Shown here: positions 7,691 through 17,377 of the stretch, piece after piece | Layout of the letters: each line of letters begins with the position of its first letter | How positions within the stretch are numbered: the first letter of the stretch is position 1 | NCBI GenBank assembly: GCA_015075305.1 | Contig: JABTUS010000006.1 | Coordinates: forward strand, 310,001-374,000 | Reading direction: 5' to 3' | From: Opitutaceae bacterium | Lineage (GTDB): Bacteria; Verrucomicrobiota; Verrucomicrobiia; Opitutales; Opitutaceae | DNA length: 64,000 bases | Program-made: the position numbers and the translations under genes | The notes under the pieces: generated by a model | The model's input: only the letters and a program-made list of their open reading frames with translations | What the model was told of the DNA's origin: nothing | Database searches by the model: none

Positions 7691-8104
7691 ATGACAACGA
7701 CTCAATCCACAGTCCCGGATTCCGGGACGGCCGAGCATCAGGCCGTCAGGCAGATTCGACTCACGCTGAAGGTTCTTTTTGGAATCGTGCCGATCGTGGC
7801 GGGCGCGGACAAGTTCACCAATATTCTCGCGCGCTGGCCGGACTATCTCAATCCACACCTTGCCTCCATCTCGCCATTTTCGCCGTCGGCATTCATGCAC
7901 GTCGTCGGAGTGATCGAGATTGTTGCGGGCCTGCTTGTTTTCCTGAAGCCGCGGATTGGAGCCTATGTCGTAGCCGCCTGGCTCATTGCGATCGCCCTTC
8001 AGTTGATCGTTCAAGGGCATTACCTCGACGTTGCTGTTCGGGACATCGTGCTTGCGCTCGGCGGTGCCTGGCCGCTCGCACGCCTCTCTTCACTCGACGA
8101 GTAG
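7691..8104 (+). CDS. DoxX-like membrane protein
   Basis: The 137-residue protein has four hydrophobic helices (about 24-41, 63-83, 88-106 and 113-130). GADKF after helix 1 and YLDVAVRDIVLALG before the last helix are typical of the DoxX-like superfamily. These are inner-membrane proteins often tied to redox or thiol stress, but their biochemical role is poorly known. It is divergent from the ECF sigma factor gene with about 225 bases between the start codons. Confidence 0.75.
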   Translation: MTTTQSTVPDSGTAEHQAVRQIRLTLKVLFGIVPIVAGADKFTNILARWPDYLNPHLASISPFSPSAFMHVVGVIEIVAGLLVFLKPRIGAYVVAAWLIAIALQLIVQGHYLDVAVRDIVLALGGAWPLARLSSLDE

Positions 8105-8135
8105 AGCTGCGACCGGCGCAAACCGGTGGGCGTGC

Positions 8136-10154
8136 CTATCGCACGAGGTAGATCTCGAGCAGCACGACACCGGTGTGGCCGGTGGGTCCGGTGATCACGG
8201 CAGTGTAACCGCCTGGCTCCAGTGTTGTGAGTATCACCGCATCCTTGCTGGAAGGGTCGGCAAGTGCAAACGCGCCGACGCTGAGGAATGCCTCGCTCAA
8301 GGCGGATGATCCTCCCCAGTTGTCGTTCTGTGCGACGAGCGTGCCTTTTGTCGAACGGAGAGCGAGGCGGGGATCCTGGAAGAAGTTCGAGATGCCGAGA
8401 TTGTTCAGTCCCGGGCCGATGGCTCGGACAAGGACAGTTCGACTGGTGGAGCCGGTCAGTGTAAATCCACCAATCAGCGTGTCATTGGCCCGAACCAGCG
8501 TGCGGGCAGACAGGTTGACCAGAGTGCCCACGGATGACGGGCCTTCGTAGAGTTCGATGAGCGCCATTCCCTGGGTGTCGCCAAGCCCATTGATGTGCAG
8601 CGTGTTCGCGCCGGAGATGAATGGACTGGTGAGGACCGCGTCCTTGCTCCCGACGGGAAGTGGAAAACCGCCAACGGCGCTGCCGTCGAATTCTGTCCAG
8701 TCATTGTTTGCACCGAGAAGATGCGCGGACGAACCCGGCGACGGCACATTGAAGAGCTTGATCTCAGGGTCCGCCATCACGTTGGGAACGCCGAAACTGG
8801 CGAGTGTCGGACCGATGCCGCGCATCACGAGGTTCACGGTTCCTCCTTCGGTTGCGAACCCCGCGATCAGCGTTTCGTCGCCGTTGCCGCCGAAGGATCG
8901 CACGGACAGGTTGGTGAGGCGGCTCTTTGCCACGCTGTCGCCCACGACGGTGAGACCCGCGATGGCGCTGGTGACCGTCCCAACCGTATTGCTCACTTCA
9001 ACGGAATAATTGCCGGCGTCATCCTGCTCGACGCCGCGGATGAAGAGTGACGGCGAGGTCGCCCCGCTGACCGGGTTTCCATTGTGCAGCCACCGATAGG
9101 AGAGACCGGCACCGATCGCCTCCACATCGAAGAGGACGGCGTCCCCCAGGGCGATGACCTGGCTTCGCGGAGGCCGGGCGATGGAAAGCTCGGAATTGGT
9201 TTCAACCTCGAACTCCGTCGTGATCGTGTCACCCGCCACCTCGGATACCGTGACGGAAACCGTGGTCGTGCCATTGACTGTGCCGGGCTGCAGATTGAGC
9301 GTGGATCCGCTGAGGGAGACCTGCGCCACACCGGGATTCGTGGAATAGGCGGAGAAGTTCAGCACGCTTGTCTCGCCGCCGGTTGGGTAGAGCGGGACCT
9401 CCCTGATGGAACGGATGATGATGAGGTTTTTTTCCGTCAGGATGTTCGGAACCTTGTCGCGAAGTGGTATGGTTTGAAAAGCGGATGTGTTGATGGCGCC
9501 GTCGACCATGTTATAGACGGGGAGCATGCCAACCTGCTTCAGCGCGACACCGCCGCTGCCCACCACCCGCCCGTAGACGGAATAGCGCAAGTCCTGATTC
9601 GTGGTGCTTTGCCCGGGAAAGTAGGTGGTCGTATTGTCAACAAGGTTGAAGAAGAACTGGCTTGTCGCGGAATTTGGGTCGCTCGTCCGCGCCGCGGCGA
9701 GCGTGTAGAGCTCGTGAGGGAGCGGACTTTCGAGCCCGATCGGATCGTAGGTTTGCACCGCGGTGGAGTAGGGCAGTTTGAATCCTCCCGACTGCGCTAT
9801 GGAGGCAACAGTTGAAGTGTTTCCGCCCGCGGTTCGATGGAAGAATATGTTGTCGTAGCGGCCGTCGTGCACGTAGCGCAGAAAGTTCTCCACGTGTTTG
9901 GGAGCCTTCGCACCGCGCAGGATGACATTGAATTTCCCATAGACCGTGTCGAACTGCACGAACTTGTCTCCGGCTTCATTCTGGATCGTGAAATGATTCC
10001 TGAGGTCGATGGGCACGGCTGCGCCACCGGGAGGCACGACCTGCTTGGTGATTGGGGTCGTGGCTTTGGGACGGGCGATGGTGTCTGTTTGGGCGCTCAG
10101 CGATGCGGCACTGAGAAGTGCGAGGGCGAGTCCAAGGCGGCAAAGCAATGGCAT
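8136..10154 (-). CDS. Secreted cyclophilin-type peptidyl-prolyl isomerase fused to Ig-like and C-terminal repeat domains
   Basis: The 672-residue protein starts with a signal peptide (about 1-22, ending LSAQ). Residues about 60-250 form a cyclophilin-type domain: VQFDTVYGKFNVIL, FFHRTAGG and the SQFFFNLVDN strand are recognisable. A beta-rich linker (about 265-325) and an immunoglobulin-like domain (about 328-405, with W, DDAGNYSVEVSN) follow. The last ~260 residues hold two copies of a repeat with the signature LIAGF / VMRGIGPTL and LIGGF / LVRAIGPGL. Its start lies 15 bases after the TonB receptor stop, so both form one operon. It should act in the periplasm or outside the cell. Confidence 0.85.
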   Translation of the reverse strand: MPLLCRLGLALALLSAASLSAQTDTIARPKATTPITKQVVPPGGAAVPIDLRNHFTIQNEAGDKFVQFDTVYGKFNVILRGAKAPKHVENFLRYVHDGRYDNIFFHRTAGGNTSTVASIAQSGGFKLPYSTAVQTYDPIGLESPLPHELYTLAAARTSDPNSATSQFFFNLVDNTTTYFPGQSTTNQDLRYSVYGRVVGSGGVALKQVGMLPVYNMVDGAINTSAFQTIPLRDKVPNILTEKNLIIIRSIREVPLYPTGGETSVLNFSAYSTNPGVAQVSLSGSTLNLQPGTVNGTTTVSVTVSEVAGDTITTEFEVETNSELSIARPPRSQVIALGDAVLFDVEAIGAGLSYRWLHNGNPVSGATSPSLFIRGVEQDDAGNYSVEVSNTVGTVTSAIAGLTVVGDSVAKSRLTNLSVRSFGGNGDETLIAGFATEGGTVNLVMRGIGPTLASFGVPNVMADPEIKLFNVPSPGSSAHLLGANNDWTEFDGSAVGGFPLPVGSKDAVLTSPFISGANTLHINGLGDTQGMALIELYEGPSSVGTLVNLSARTLVRANDTLIGGFTLTGSTSRTVLVRAIGPGLNNLGISNFFQDPRLALRSTKGTLVAQNDNWGGSSALSEAFLSVGAFALADPSSKDAVILTTLEPGGYTAVITGPTGHTGVVLLEIYLVR

Positions 10155-10169
10155 GAGAAAAATTGCGGT

Positions 10170-13100
10170 TTAGAATTCTCGCTTCAGGGACAGGTAGTAA
10201 CTCGCGCGACGCAACTCGCCATTGCCGCTCAGGAAGAGGTCGGCCGGAAGGGATGCGTCGAAGATTGGATCGGAACCGAAAATATTGCGGACGCCGAAAA
10301 GAACCTCAGTCCTGTCGAGGAAACGCAGCGCACCCCGCGCCTGCGTTGAGAAGCGATAGCCGATGAACGCGTCGTGATAGGTCCTGGCCGACATGGCCAG
10401 GTAGTTGATGTCCGGCAACTGGGTGGGGCTGACGCCAGCCGCGGTCGCTCCCTTGTAGCGACTGTGGAATCTGGCAGACCAGCCTGCGCTCAAAGGCCCT
10501 CTTGTCCATGTGAGCGATGCATTCGCCTTGTCGCGAAAGGGTCCTGCATAAAGCGGAGCATTCACCAGATCGACAAAGGATCCTCCTGGCACGAGCTGCT
10601 GCTCGTACCTCGAATTCAAGGTGTACATGGCCGAAAGATCGAATGATCCGATGTCGGCCAGTTCCTTCTTGTAGCCGACGGAAAGGTCCCAGGTCTTCAG
10701 GTTTGCCGCGTAGAGCGTGATGGCGGAGGCGTCGATCTTCGTGATCTTGCCAGCTGAGTAGGTGTCGCCTTCCGCAGGGGCCTCACGAGAAATACGGCCA
10801 GGAATGGAATCCTCGTAGGCCAGGAGCGTCGCGGTGTCCAGGATGTCGATGATGTCCTTGCGACGTGAGTCAGTGTAATCGAGCGAGAGGCGGAAACCTG
10901 GCACGAATTTGGGCTCAATAACCACGCCGGCCGAGTGGGTGTCGGCGTGTTCCGGATTCATCCTTGAGTTTCCTCCCGTCGTGATGCTGGCATCGTAGGT
11001 GGAGTCTCCGCGCTTTGGGTCGGTGATGCTGCCTTTCGCAGTCAACTGGGGAAGCAGCAGATAGTCCGCCGTGGCGGCAAAGCCGGTGGAGTAGGATGCG
11101 CGCAGCAAAACGTCCCGGACCGGCTTGTAACGCACACCGACCACGGGGTTTTCGACAGCGTAGCTGCTTTTCGCCTTCTCGAGTTCGAGCTTGGCGCCGA
11201 GGTCGGGAACGCTCTGGGAGCCGCTGGCCTTCAGGACCGTCGAGTCAACACGCTGCTTTCCGCGTCTTCCAGATGCCACGACTTCAAGCAGTCTGAGGCC
11301 CGGCAGATTTCTCGCCTCGGAGAAAAATGGAAGGGTGACTTCCCCAAACACGTCAAAGGATGCGGTTGTCGACGGCAGTATTCCGGACTGGGATGCGCCG
11401 TCGTGGATGCGGAACGTGTCGCGAATGAGTTTCCGCGATTCATAACCGAAGCTGACCTCGGGCACGACCCGGATGACCGGCACTGCGGGCAGCCGGCCCT
11501 CGATCCTCGCGGTGGACGCGAGAAGTTCCACGTTGCCGCGTCCGGTGCGGGAATCGATATGGTCCTCGAGCAGGTTCGAGCCCACGACCGATGAATCAAA
11601 GACGTTGATCGTCCCATTGTTGATCGCGGCCTGAAAAGCGGAACTGCTCGCGGTTTTCGCCGAGTCGACGGATCGGTGCATGCCGTAGGAGTATTCGATC
11701 CGGGCCTTCCATTCGCGGGGCAGTGTGAACAGGGTGCCAAGGGTGGCCGCCTGATGTTCGCGCGTGCTCCTGTTCGCGCCCGTGGCGGCGTAGGGGAAAC
11801 GCACACGGACCTCCTGGCCGAATGGGTTTGTGGGAACTCCCGCGGGAACGGTCACGTACTGATTGGAACTCAGCACGCCCATCGCCTGATTGCGAATGGT
11901 GCGCTCGTATGAGAGGTCCAGGTAGGCCTCGGCATAGGAGGTGATCGCGTGCCGCGCTTCGGTGCGGACATACTGCGTGCTGGGGCGCCGGTTGAGCAGA
12001 AGTCGGCGCCCAAGATAGGCCTGTGCGGTGTCCGGTGACTCGGTGTCAATTTTCCCAGCGTTGTCGATGAGCGGCTGGGGGCCATCCTGTTCCAGCCCCT
12101 TGTAGCCGGAGGGTATGAAAACGAAGGAGGAGCCAAGAGTGTTCCCCGACTTCAGCACGAGGTTGGAGCCGTCCGTCGTATCGACGCGGGCAGTCCTGCC
12201 GAACAGGATCTCGGTGCCGTTGAGCAGCCCGGGTGTTCCCGCGGTTGCGCGTGCCGTGTAGTCGCGCACGAGGTCATAACGGTCCTGGACCGCCAGCGAA
12301 TTGGCGTTGGTGGCGCCGGCGAAGACCATGATTCGGGTCCGGTTGTCGTTGAACGAGGTCCCGTAGCGGATTTCGAATTTCTTGTTGGCGCTGTCGGTAT
12401 CGAAGGAGTTTTCGTAGCCAAGGGTGATCTCTCCCCCGGAGTAGTCGCGCTTGGTGACGACATTGATGGCGCCGCCGATGGATCCGCCACCCGCCGACAC
12501 GGCAGCGGACTGGGGAATGACTTCGATCCGTTGAATCGAACTGAGCGGCAGGAGTGCCAGTCGGGAGGTGCGATAATTCATTCCAGGCATCGCGTTCGGA
12601 ACATCTGCAACCCGGGATTGTTCGCGACCGTTGACCAGAATCTTGGTCTGGTGAGCGCCCGAGGCCCGCATGCCGACCTCTCCGGCGAGATTCGCCCCAT
12701 TGGCGGAGGGAAGGCGCTCGGCCAGAAAATCGCCAACCGTCAGTGCGCCCGACTGCTCGACGGTCTTTCCCTCAAACACGACATAGGGGGTGGCGTCATC
12801 GGGGGTACGAGGACGATCGATGCTGGAATCACCGACGGGGAGGGAGGGAGGAGGGGGCGGCGGGGGTTCGGGAGGGAGATCAGTGACCCTGACGATGGGT
12901 TTCTGCGCCTCGGCGGCGGCGCGCACCACCATCTGCGGAGACATGATCTGGAAACTGCGAGCGCGGACCGGGTGTCGTTGCACGGCATAGGGCGTGCCCT
13001 TGAGGATGGTCGCCAAGGCTTGTTCGACGGTGAGTTTGCCCGAGATCCTGGGAGCCTGCAGGCCTTTCAGCTCGTCGTAGGAGAAAAGGACCTCAACCTC

Positions 13101-13334
13101 ACCCTGGCGGGCCAGAATCATAAGAGCCAGAGGCAGGGGCTGGGATGCGACATTGAAAGTCACGGTCTTCGGTTTGGCGGCCTGCATGCTTCCAGCCATC
13201 GAAAGGAGGAGGCACATCGCAATGGCAGCAACCCTGGCAAGCCTCGGAGGAGGTGGGATGAGGCGTGCGGGCAGGGAAGGATCCGTGGTCAACGAGTCAG
13301 TCGCGCACTGGCTGGGCAGGATACGGGAAATCAT
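10170..13334 (-). CDS. TonB-dependent outer membrane receptor with N-terminal STN domain
   Basis: The 1054-residue protein has a signal segment (about 35-52), a secretin/TonB short N-terminal (STN) domain at about 58-130 (VTFNVASQPLPLALMILARQ, then KLTVEQALATILKGT), a proline-rich linker with a run of seven prolines, a plug domain (about 185-300, with GAHQTKILVNGREQ and IEVIPQSAAVSAGGGSIGGA) and a beta-barrel ending in the C-terminal signature LSLKREF. STN domains usually signal to an anti-sigma factor, but no fecIR-type pair is adjacent. The ligand is unknown. It heads the operon with the secreted cyclophilin-Ig protein. Confidence 0.92.
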   Translation of the reverse strand: MISRILPSQCATDSLTTDPSLPARLIPPPPRLARVAAIAMCLLLSMAGSMQAAKPKTVTFNVASQPLPLALMILARQGEVEVLFSYDELKGLQAPRISGKLTVEQALATILKGTPYAVQRHPVRARSFQIMSPQMVVRAAAEAQKPIVRVTDLPPEPPPPPPPSLPVGDSSIDRPRTPDDATPYVVFEGKTVEQSGALTVGDFLAERLPSANGANLAGEVGMRASGAHQTKILVNGREQSRVADVPNAMPGMNYRTSRLALLPLSSIQRIEVIPQSAAVSAGGGSIGGAINVVTKRDYSGGEITLGYENSFDTDSANKKFEIRYGTSFNDNRTRIMVFAGATNANSLAVQDRYDLVRDYTARATAGTPGLLNGTEILFGRTARVDTTDGSNLVLKSGNTLGSSFVFIPSGYKGLEQDGPQPLIDNAGKIDTESPDTAQAYLGRRLLLNRRPSTQYVRTEARHAITSYAEAYLDLSYERTIRNQAMGVLSSNQYVTVPAGVPTNPFGQEVRVRFPYAATGANRSTREHQAATLGTLFTLPREWKARIEYSYGMHRSVDSAKTASSSAFQAAINNGTINVFDSSVVGSNLLEDHIDSRTGRGNVELLASTARIEGRLPAVPVIRVVPEVSFGYESRKLIRDTFRIHDGASQSGILPSTTASFDVFGEVTLPFFSEARNLPGLRLLEVVASGRRGKQRVDSTVLKASGSQSVPDLGAKLELEKAKSSYAVENPVVGVRYKPVRDVLLRASYSTGFAATADYLLLPQLTAKGSITDPKRGDSTYDASITTGGNSRMNPEHADTHSAGVVIEPKFVPGFRLSLDYTDSRRKDIIDILDTATLLAYEDSIPGRISREAPAEGDTYSAGKITKIDASAITLYAANLKTWDLSVGYKKELADIGSFDLSAMYTLNSRYEQQLVPGGSFVDLVNAPLYAGPFRDKANASLTWTRGPLSAGWSARFHSRYKGATAAGVSPTQLPDINYLAMSARTYHDAFIGYRFSTQARGALRFLDRTEVLFGVRNIFGSDPIFDASLPADLFLSGNGELRRASYYLSLKREF

Positions 13335-13829
13335 TTGGAGAAACGGGCGATCATGAAGGGCTCCCCAGTGCCCGGGAAGAGGAAATCACGTACGGTCGTA
13401 CAAGGGCGCACCCCTAGAATACGGCTGGCGTGTCTTGATGGAGTCATGAAGGGATCAACTTTCACAGAGTAGCCCGATCGTGTGAAGGGTTAATTTTAGT
13501 CTGCCGAGCCCGCGCGACAGTTCGCGATGTGCATTGAGTCTTGTTTGCAAGATATTGCAGATCAGACAAATGCTCGGAAATTAGTGCCGGAATGCAACGA
13601 CTGGCGGCGGCGAGCATTTGTGGCTGCCTGGATTCCGCAAATTGAAGGTTCTGGCAATTGCCGGTTGCGTAGAATCACTCAGGAAGCACGCGCGTCTGTG
13701 CGTGGGACAACGTAGGGAACGTTTCCCTGCGACATGGGTGAACCAGTTCATGGCGGCTTTTGGCTCGATTCGATAGAGTGATCGCATCGGACCGACAGTC
13801 GTTCCCAAAACTTCCAACCCGCTTCTCCC
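13335..13829. other. Intergenic region upstream of the TonB receptor, no gene seen
   Basis: This 495-base stretch lies between the divergent starts of the TonB receptor and the small membrane protein. I see no convincing gene. The one clear element is an inverted repeat AGGGAA-CGT-TTCCCT at 13714-13728, a possible regulator site for the small gene at 13830. Confidence 0.5.
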
Positions 13830-14075
13830 ATGTTTCCCATCCTCTTCTCGATCATCATCCTGTTCTTCCTCAGCAGCCTGGTTGTTGCGTTCGCCGTCAG
13901 GCGCGCACCTGCGGGCTATCAGGACGCGGACGGGTTTCATTTGGGAATCAAAGGCAGGAGTATCGCTGGCGAGGAAAAGAAGCCGGTTGGTATCGCAGCA
14001 GCAGGTGCGCCGGCAATGGCTGGGTATGGCGCGGGCACGCTGCGCACTGCGCGCGAATTGACTTTGGTTGTGTAG
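13830..14075 (+). CDS. Small single-span membrane protein
   Basis: The 81-residue protein starts MFPILFSIIILFFLSSLVVA, one strong transmembrane helix, followed by a polar, Gly/Ala-rich tail. It is followed after 21 bases by a strong intrinsic terminator, which supports a real short transcription unit. I do not recognise the family. Confidence 0.55.
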   Translation: MFPILFSIIILFFLSSLVVAFAVRRAPAGYQDADGFHLGIKGRSIAGEEKKPVGIAAAGAPAMAGYGAGTLRTARELTLVV

Positions 14076-14096
14076 ACTGCGTTCCGAGGGTGACTG

Positions 14097-14130
14097 AAAA
14101 CCCGGCGGCAACGCCGGGTTTTTTCTTTTT
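14097..14130 (+). terminator. Intrinsic terminator (likely bidirectional)
   Basis: A 7-bp stem CCCGGCG / CGCCGGG with GCAA loop is followed by TTTTTTCTTTTT. The A-tract on the left side gives a short T-run on the other strand, so it can also stop transcripts of the convergent oxidoreductase gene ending at 14181. Confidence 0.92.
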
Positions 14131-14180
14131 ACCTGGCAGGCGCAGGCCACCCCCGGTCTTGTCCTCGGGTTGAGGGCGCT

Positions 14181-15545
14181 TCAGACCATCGGGTATTCGT
14201 AACCCTTGCGATAGTCGCGCCGAAGAAGCTTGTTTGCGGCGTCGTCACCGATGACACGCTCTTTCGCGCCATCCCATTGCAGGCTGCGGCCCAGTTTCAT
14301 CGAGATCATTGGAAGCAGGGACATATTGGTTGAGAAGTGAACCGCTTCGATGTCACAGGCGGGCATGGTTTCCGTTCGGATTGCACGGATCAGGTCCGCC
14401 CAGAGTTCGCGGATATTGTGGAAATCGGGAGGGTCGAAATGCGCCTTTTCCGTGATCAAGGCGTCCTTGGAATTGACCGGATAAAAAGTCCATCCCTCGC
14501 GCCAGGCGAGGTGCAGGATGCCCTTGGTTCCGAAAAAGTAGCAGCCGATGGCCTCGCCCTTGGCCACTCCGTTTCCGGCAAAACGGCGGTTCTCCCATTG
14601 GACGTCGAAGCGGCTGAATCGAAGGGTGGCGAGCTGGTGATCCGGGGCGTCGCTGGTTTGCTCGGTTGCAGACAGGACGGTAGGGCCTGCAATCGGCCGG
14701 CCGCCGGTTGAGTAAATGTGGGTTGGATACTTTTCACCTGTAATCCAAAGCACCTGGTCGAACCAGTGCACACCCCAGTCGGCAATGGTGCCGTTGGCGT
14801 AGTCCAGGTAGTTGCGGAATCCGCGGGGGTGTATGCCCCGGATTCCATTTCCCTCCCTGGGGTTTCGGGGATCGCCGCCGTTGAAAGGACGCAGGGGGGC
14901 CGGCCCGCACCACATGTCCCAATCCAGCTCCCTGGGGACGTCCACGTTGGGCAGTGGAGTTTCGCGACCGCCTCCCTGCGCGACGAAGCAGCGCACCATG
15001 CCGATCTCGCCAATTCCGCCCGAACGAATGAATTCGCGTGCGCTGATGTTGTGCGGCGAGACGCGCCGATGCGTGCCGACCTGCACAATCCTGCCAGCCG
15101 CGCGAGCTGCGTTCACCATGGCGCGACCTTCCATGACAGTGTGGCCGATCGGCTTCTCGACGTAAACGTGAGCCCCTGCCCGAACGGCTGCGATTGCGGG
15201 CAGGGCGTGCCAGTGGTCGGGTGTGGCAACGATGGCGATGTCGGCTTTGCACTCATTGAGCAGATCGCGGTAGTCCCGGTAGGTTCGGGGTGTTTCGCCC
15301 GTTCCCTCGGCGACGTGCTTGAGAGTGGGTTCAAACTGGCGGGCATCGACATCGCAGAGGCCAACGATTTCGCAGGCGCCGCTCGCCATGGCTTCGTGGA
15401 GGATATTGTTGCCCCACCAACCGCATCCAATCAGTGCGGTTCGGAATTTCCTTCCGGCCGGTGAGTCCGCGGACCTGATGACGCTGGGAAGCGATGGCAG
15501 GGCAGTTGCCGCAGCCGATGTGTGAAGGAATTTGCGCCGGTTCAT
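14181..15545 (-). CDS. Gfo/Idh/MocA family oxidoreductase with Tat signal
   Basis: The 454-residue protein starts MNRRKFLHTSAAATALPSLP, a twin-arginine signal. An in-frame start 27 bases upstream would only add residues in front of it. The NAD(P)-binding Rossmann motif is ALIGCGWWGNNI (about 37-48). HVYVEKPIGHT carries the EKP lysine typical of the family, and IADWGVHWFDQVLWITG lies in the substrate-binding half. Such exported oxidoreductases are numerous in Verrucomicrobia and Planctomycetes and are thought to act on sugars; the substrate here is unknown. No sugar operon partner is adjacent. Confidence 0.9.
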   Translation of the reverse strand: MNRRKFLHTSAAATALPSLPSVIRSADSPAGRKFRTALIGCGWWGNNILHEAMASGACEIVGLCDVDARQFEPTLKHVAEGTGETPRTYRDYRDLLNECKADIAIVATPDHWHALPAIAAVRAGAHVYVEKPIGHTVMEGRAMVNAARAAGRIVQVGTHRRVSPHNISAREFIRSGGIGEIGMVRCFVAQGGGRETPLPNVDVPRELDWDMWCGPAPLRPFNGGDPRNPREGNGIRGIHPRGFRNYLDYANGTIADWGVHWFDQVLWITGEKYPTHIYSTGGRPIAGPTVLSATEQTSDAPDHQLATLRFSRFDVQWENRRFAGNGVAKGEAIGCYFFGTKGILHLAWREGWTFYPVNSKDALITEKAHFDPPDFHNIRELWADLIRAIRTETMPACDIEAVHFSTNMSLLPMISMKLGRSLQWDGAKERVIGDDAANKLLRRDYRKGYEYPMV

Positions 15546-15707
15546 GGTGGGTTCGAGTGTATGAGGAGACATTCCGCCTGACGGCTGATATGGCCTGTCG
15601 GGATTTTGAGTACGATGCTGAGGGATCGAGCGAAGGTTTGCGATTCCGCAATTGCAACCGAGGGCGACTTCTCATTCGCATGCCCGCAGATCCGGGATGG
15701 AAAAACG

Positions 15708-16478
15708 CTACTTTCGGTGGCCGGGTGGAAGAAATCCGAAGCGGGAAAACACCGCGCGCGCTTCGGGGCTGGAAAGATGATTGACCCATGCAGCGGCTGC
15801 GGCGGGGTGGCGCGAACCGCTGAGAATCGCGATGGGATAGCTTATCCTTGGTCCTTCGCTTGCCGGAACCTCGCAGACAACCCTGACTTCCTTCGAAATG
15901 AGGGAGTCAGTCTTGTAGACGATGCCTGCATCGGCGTTGCCGGCAACGACTGCGGCGAGTGCGCTGCGAACATTCTCCGCTGGCAGGAGTTTCGGAGCGA
16001 GCTGTTTCCAGAGGCCGATCTTCTGAAGATACTCCCGGGCGTAGATGCCAGCCGGAACCGTATCCGGCTCCGCGATCGCAAGGCGGCGCACGGACGCCAG
16101 CAGAAGATCCAGCGGACGGGCTATGGAAATGTCCGCGTCTATGCGAGTCACGATGACCAGGGTGTTCGAAAGCAGCGTGGCTCGCGTTGCCGGATCGATC
16201 ATTCCCTCCTTGGCCAGATCGCTCATCTTCGCCTCGTCGGCGGAGAAAAACACATCCGCAGGAGCGCCCTCCCTGATCTGACGCGCCAGCATGCTGGATG
16301 CGCCGAAATTGAAGCGAATCCTGTCACCCGAAGCAGGCTCATACCGCCTTGCGATGGCAACGAGCGCGTCCGAGAGACTCGCTGCGGCAAAGACCGTGAC
16401 TTCCGCGGCCCGGGCACCCTGGGGCGCAATGGCGAAACCCCCGAGGATCAAGGCGAGTGAAAGCAGCGGCTGTCTCAT
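15708..16478 (-). CDS. modA: Molybdate-type ABC transporter substrate-binding protein (ModA-like)
   Basis: The 256-residue protein has a signal peptide ending near ARAAEV and the ModA fold signatures [38 protein letters not shown] and [13 protein letters not shown]. These serine- and main-chain-rich loops bind the oxyanion. I chose the ATG at 16478 because it puts the signal peptide at the N-terminus. No modB or modC lies nearby, so this is an orphan binding protein. It could serve a distant molybdate or tungstate importer; substrate identity is not proven. Confidence 0.88.
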   Translation of the reverse strand: MRQPLLSLALILGGFAIAPQGARAAEVTVFAAASLSDALVAIARRYEPASGDRIRFNFGASSMLARQIREGAPADVFFSADEAKMSDLAKEGMIDPATRATLLSNTLVIVTRIDADISIARPLDLLLASVRRLAIAEPDTVPAGIYAREYLQKIGLWKQLAPKLLPAENVRSALAAVVAGNADAGIVYKTDSLISKEVRVVCEVPASEGPRISYPIAILSGSRHPAAAAAWVNHLSSPEARAVFSRFGFLPPGHRK

Positions 16479-16610
16479 GGGATCAGGGCACATCCTGCCG
16501 ATCTCGCGGATCAATTCAACAGCCTGGCTTGGGAATCATGCAGGGCGCTCGCCGCGTGTCGCGGGTTGACCGCCGGTGATTCGGCTTCTATGCCTTGGCA
16601 CACTGCAGCG

Positions 16611-17321
16611 ATGAAGAATGACCCGACAAGAGGCAGGTTGGAATTGCCGGACGGACACAAGAAAGTGCTCCTCCATTCCTGCTGCGCGCCCTGTTCCGGC
16701 GAGGTGATGGAGGCGATTCACGCCGCCGGTATTGAGTACACGATATTTTTCTACAATCCGAACATACATCCACGGGAGGAGTACGAACTGCGCAAATCGG
16801 AAAACATCCGCTTTGCGGAAAAGCACAAGGTTCCCTTTGTCGACGCCGACTACGACACGGACAACTGGTTTGAACGGGCGAAAGGACTTGAATGGGAGCC
16901 GGAGCGAGGGGCGCGCTGCACGATGTGTTTCGACATGCGGTTTGAGCGCACCGCGCTCTACGCGCACGAGCACGGTTTTCATGTCATCACCAGCTGCCTG
17001 GGGATTTCCCGCTGGAAGAACATGGATCAGATCAACGACAGCGGGGTGAGGGCGGCGTCGCGGTATCCGGGGATGTCGTATTGGACTTACAACTGGCGGA
17101 AGAAGGGCGGTGCCGCACGCATGGTGGAAATTGCGAAACGGGAGAATTTCTACCAGCAGGAGTACTGCGGCTGTGTCTATTCGCTGCGCGACACGAACAA
17201 GTGGCGTCTGGCAAGTGGTCGGGAGAAGATTGTTCGCGGCGTCAAATTTTACGGGATCGGTGCCGGTGCGGACGATGACCGGCCGCCGCCGCAGCCGGAA
17301 ATTGGATCTGACGCAGGCTGA
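16611..17321 (+). CDS. queH: Epoxyqueuosine reductase QueH
   Basis: The protein (236 residues from the ATG at 16611) carries the conserved cysteine motifs of QueH (formerly DUF208): [13 protein letters not shown] near the start, [14 protein letters not shown] in the middle, and [10 protein letters not shown] near the end, plus [15 protein letters not shown]. QueH performs the last step of queuosine biosynthesis in tRNA, as a non-homologous replacement of QueG. No other que genes are in the window. In-frame starts at 16566 and 16590 would add 7-15 residues. Confidence 0.92.
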   Translation: MKNDPTRGRLELPDGHKKVLLHSCCAPCSGEVMEAIHAAGIEYTIFFYNPNIHPREEYELRKSENIRFAEKHKVPFVDADYDTDNWFERAKGLEWEPERGARCTMCFDMRFERTALYAHEHGFHVITSCLGISRWKNMDQINDSGVRAASRYPGMSYWTYNWRKKGGAARMVEIAKRENFYQQEYCGCVYSLRDTNKWRLASGREKIVRGVKFYGIGAGADDDRPPPQPEIGSDAG

Positions 17322-17377
17322 TCGCGCCTCCGATAAGATCGCCGGCAAGCGTCTGGCTGAGGGTCCCTGCCGGCGGG

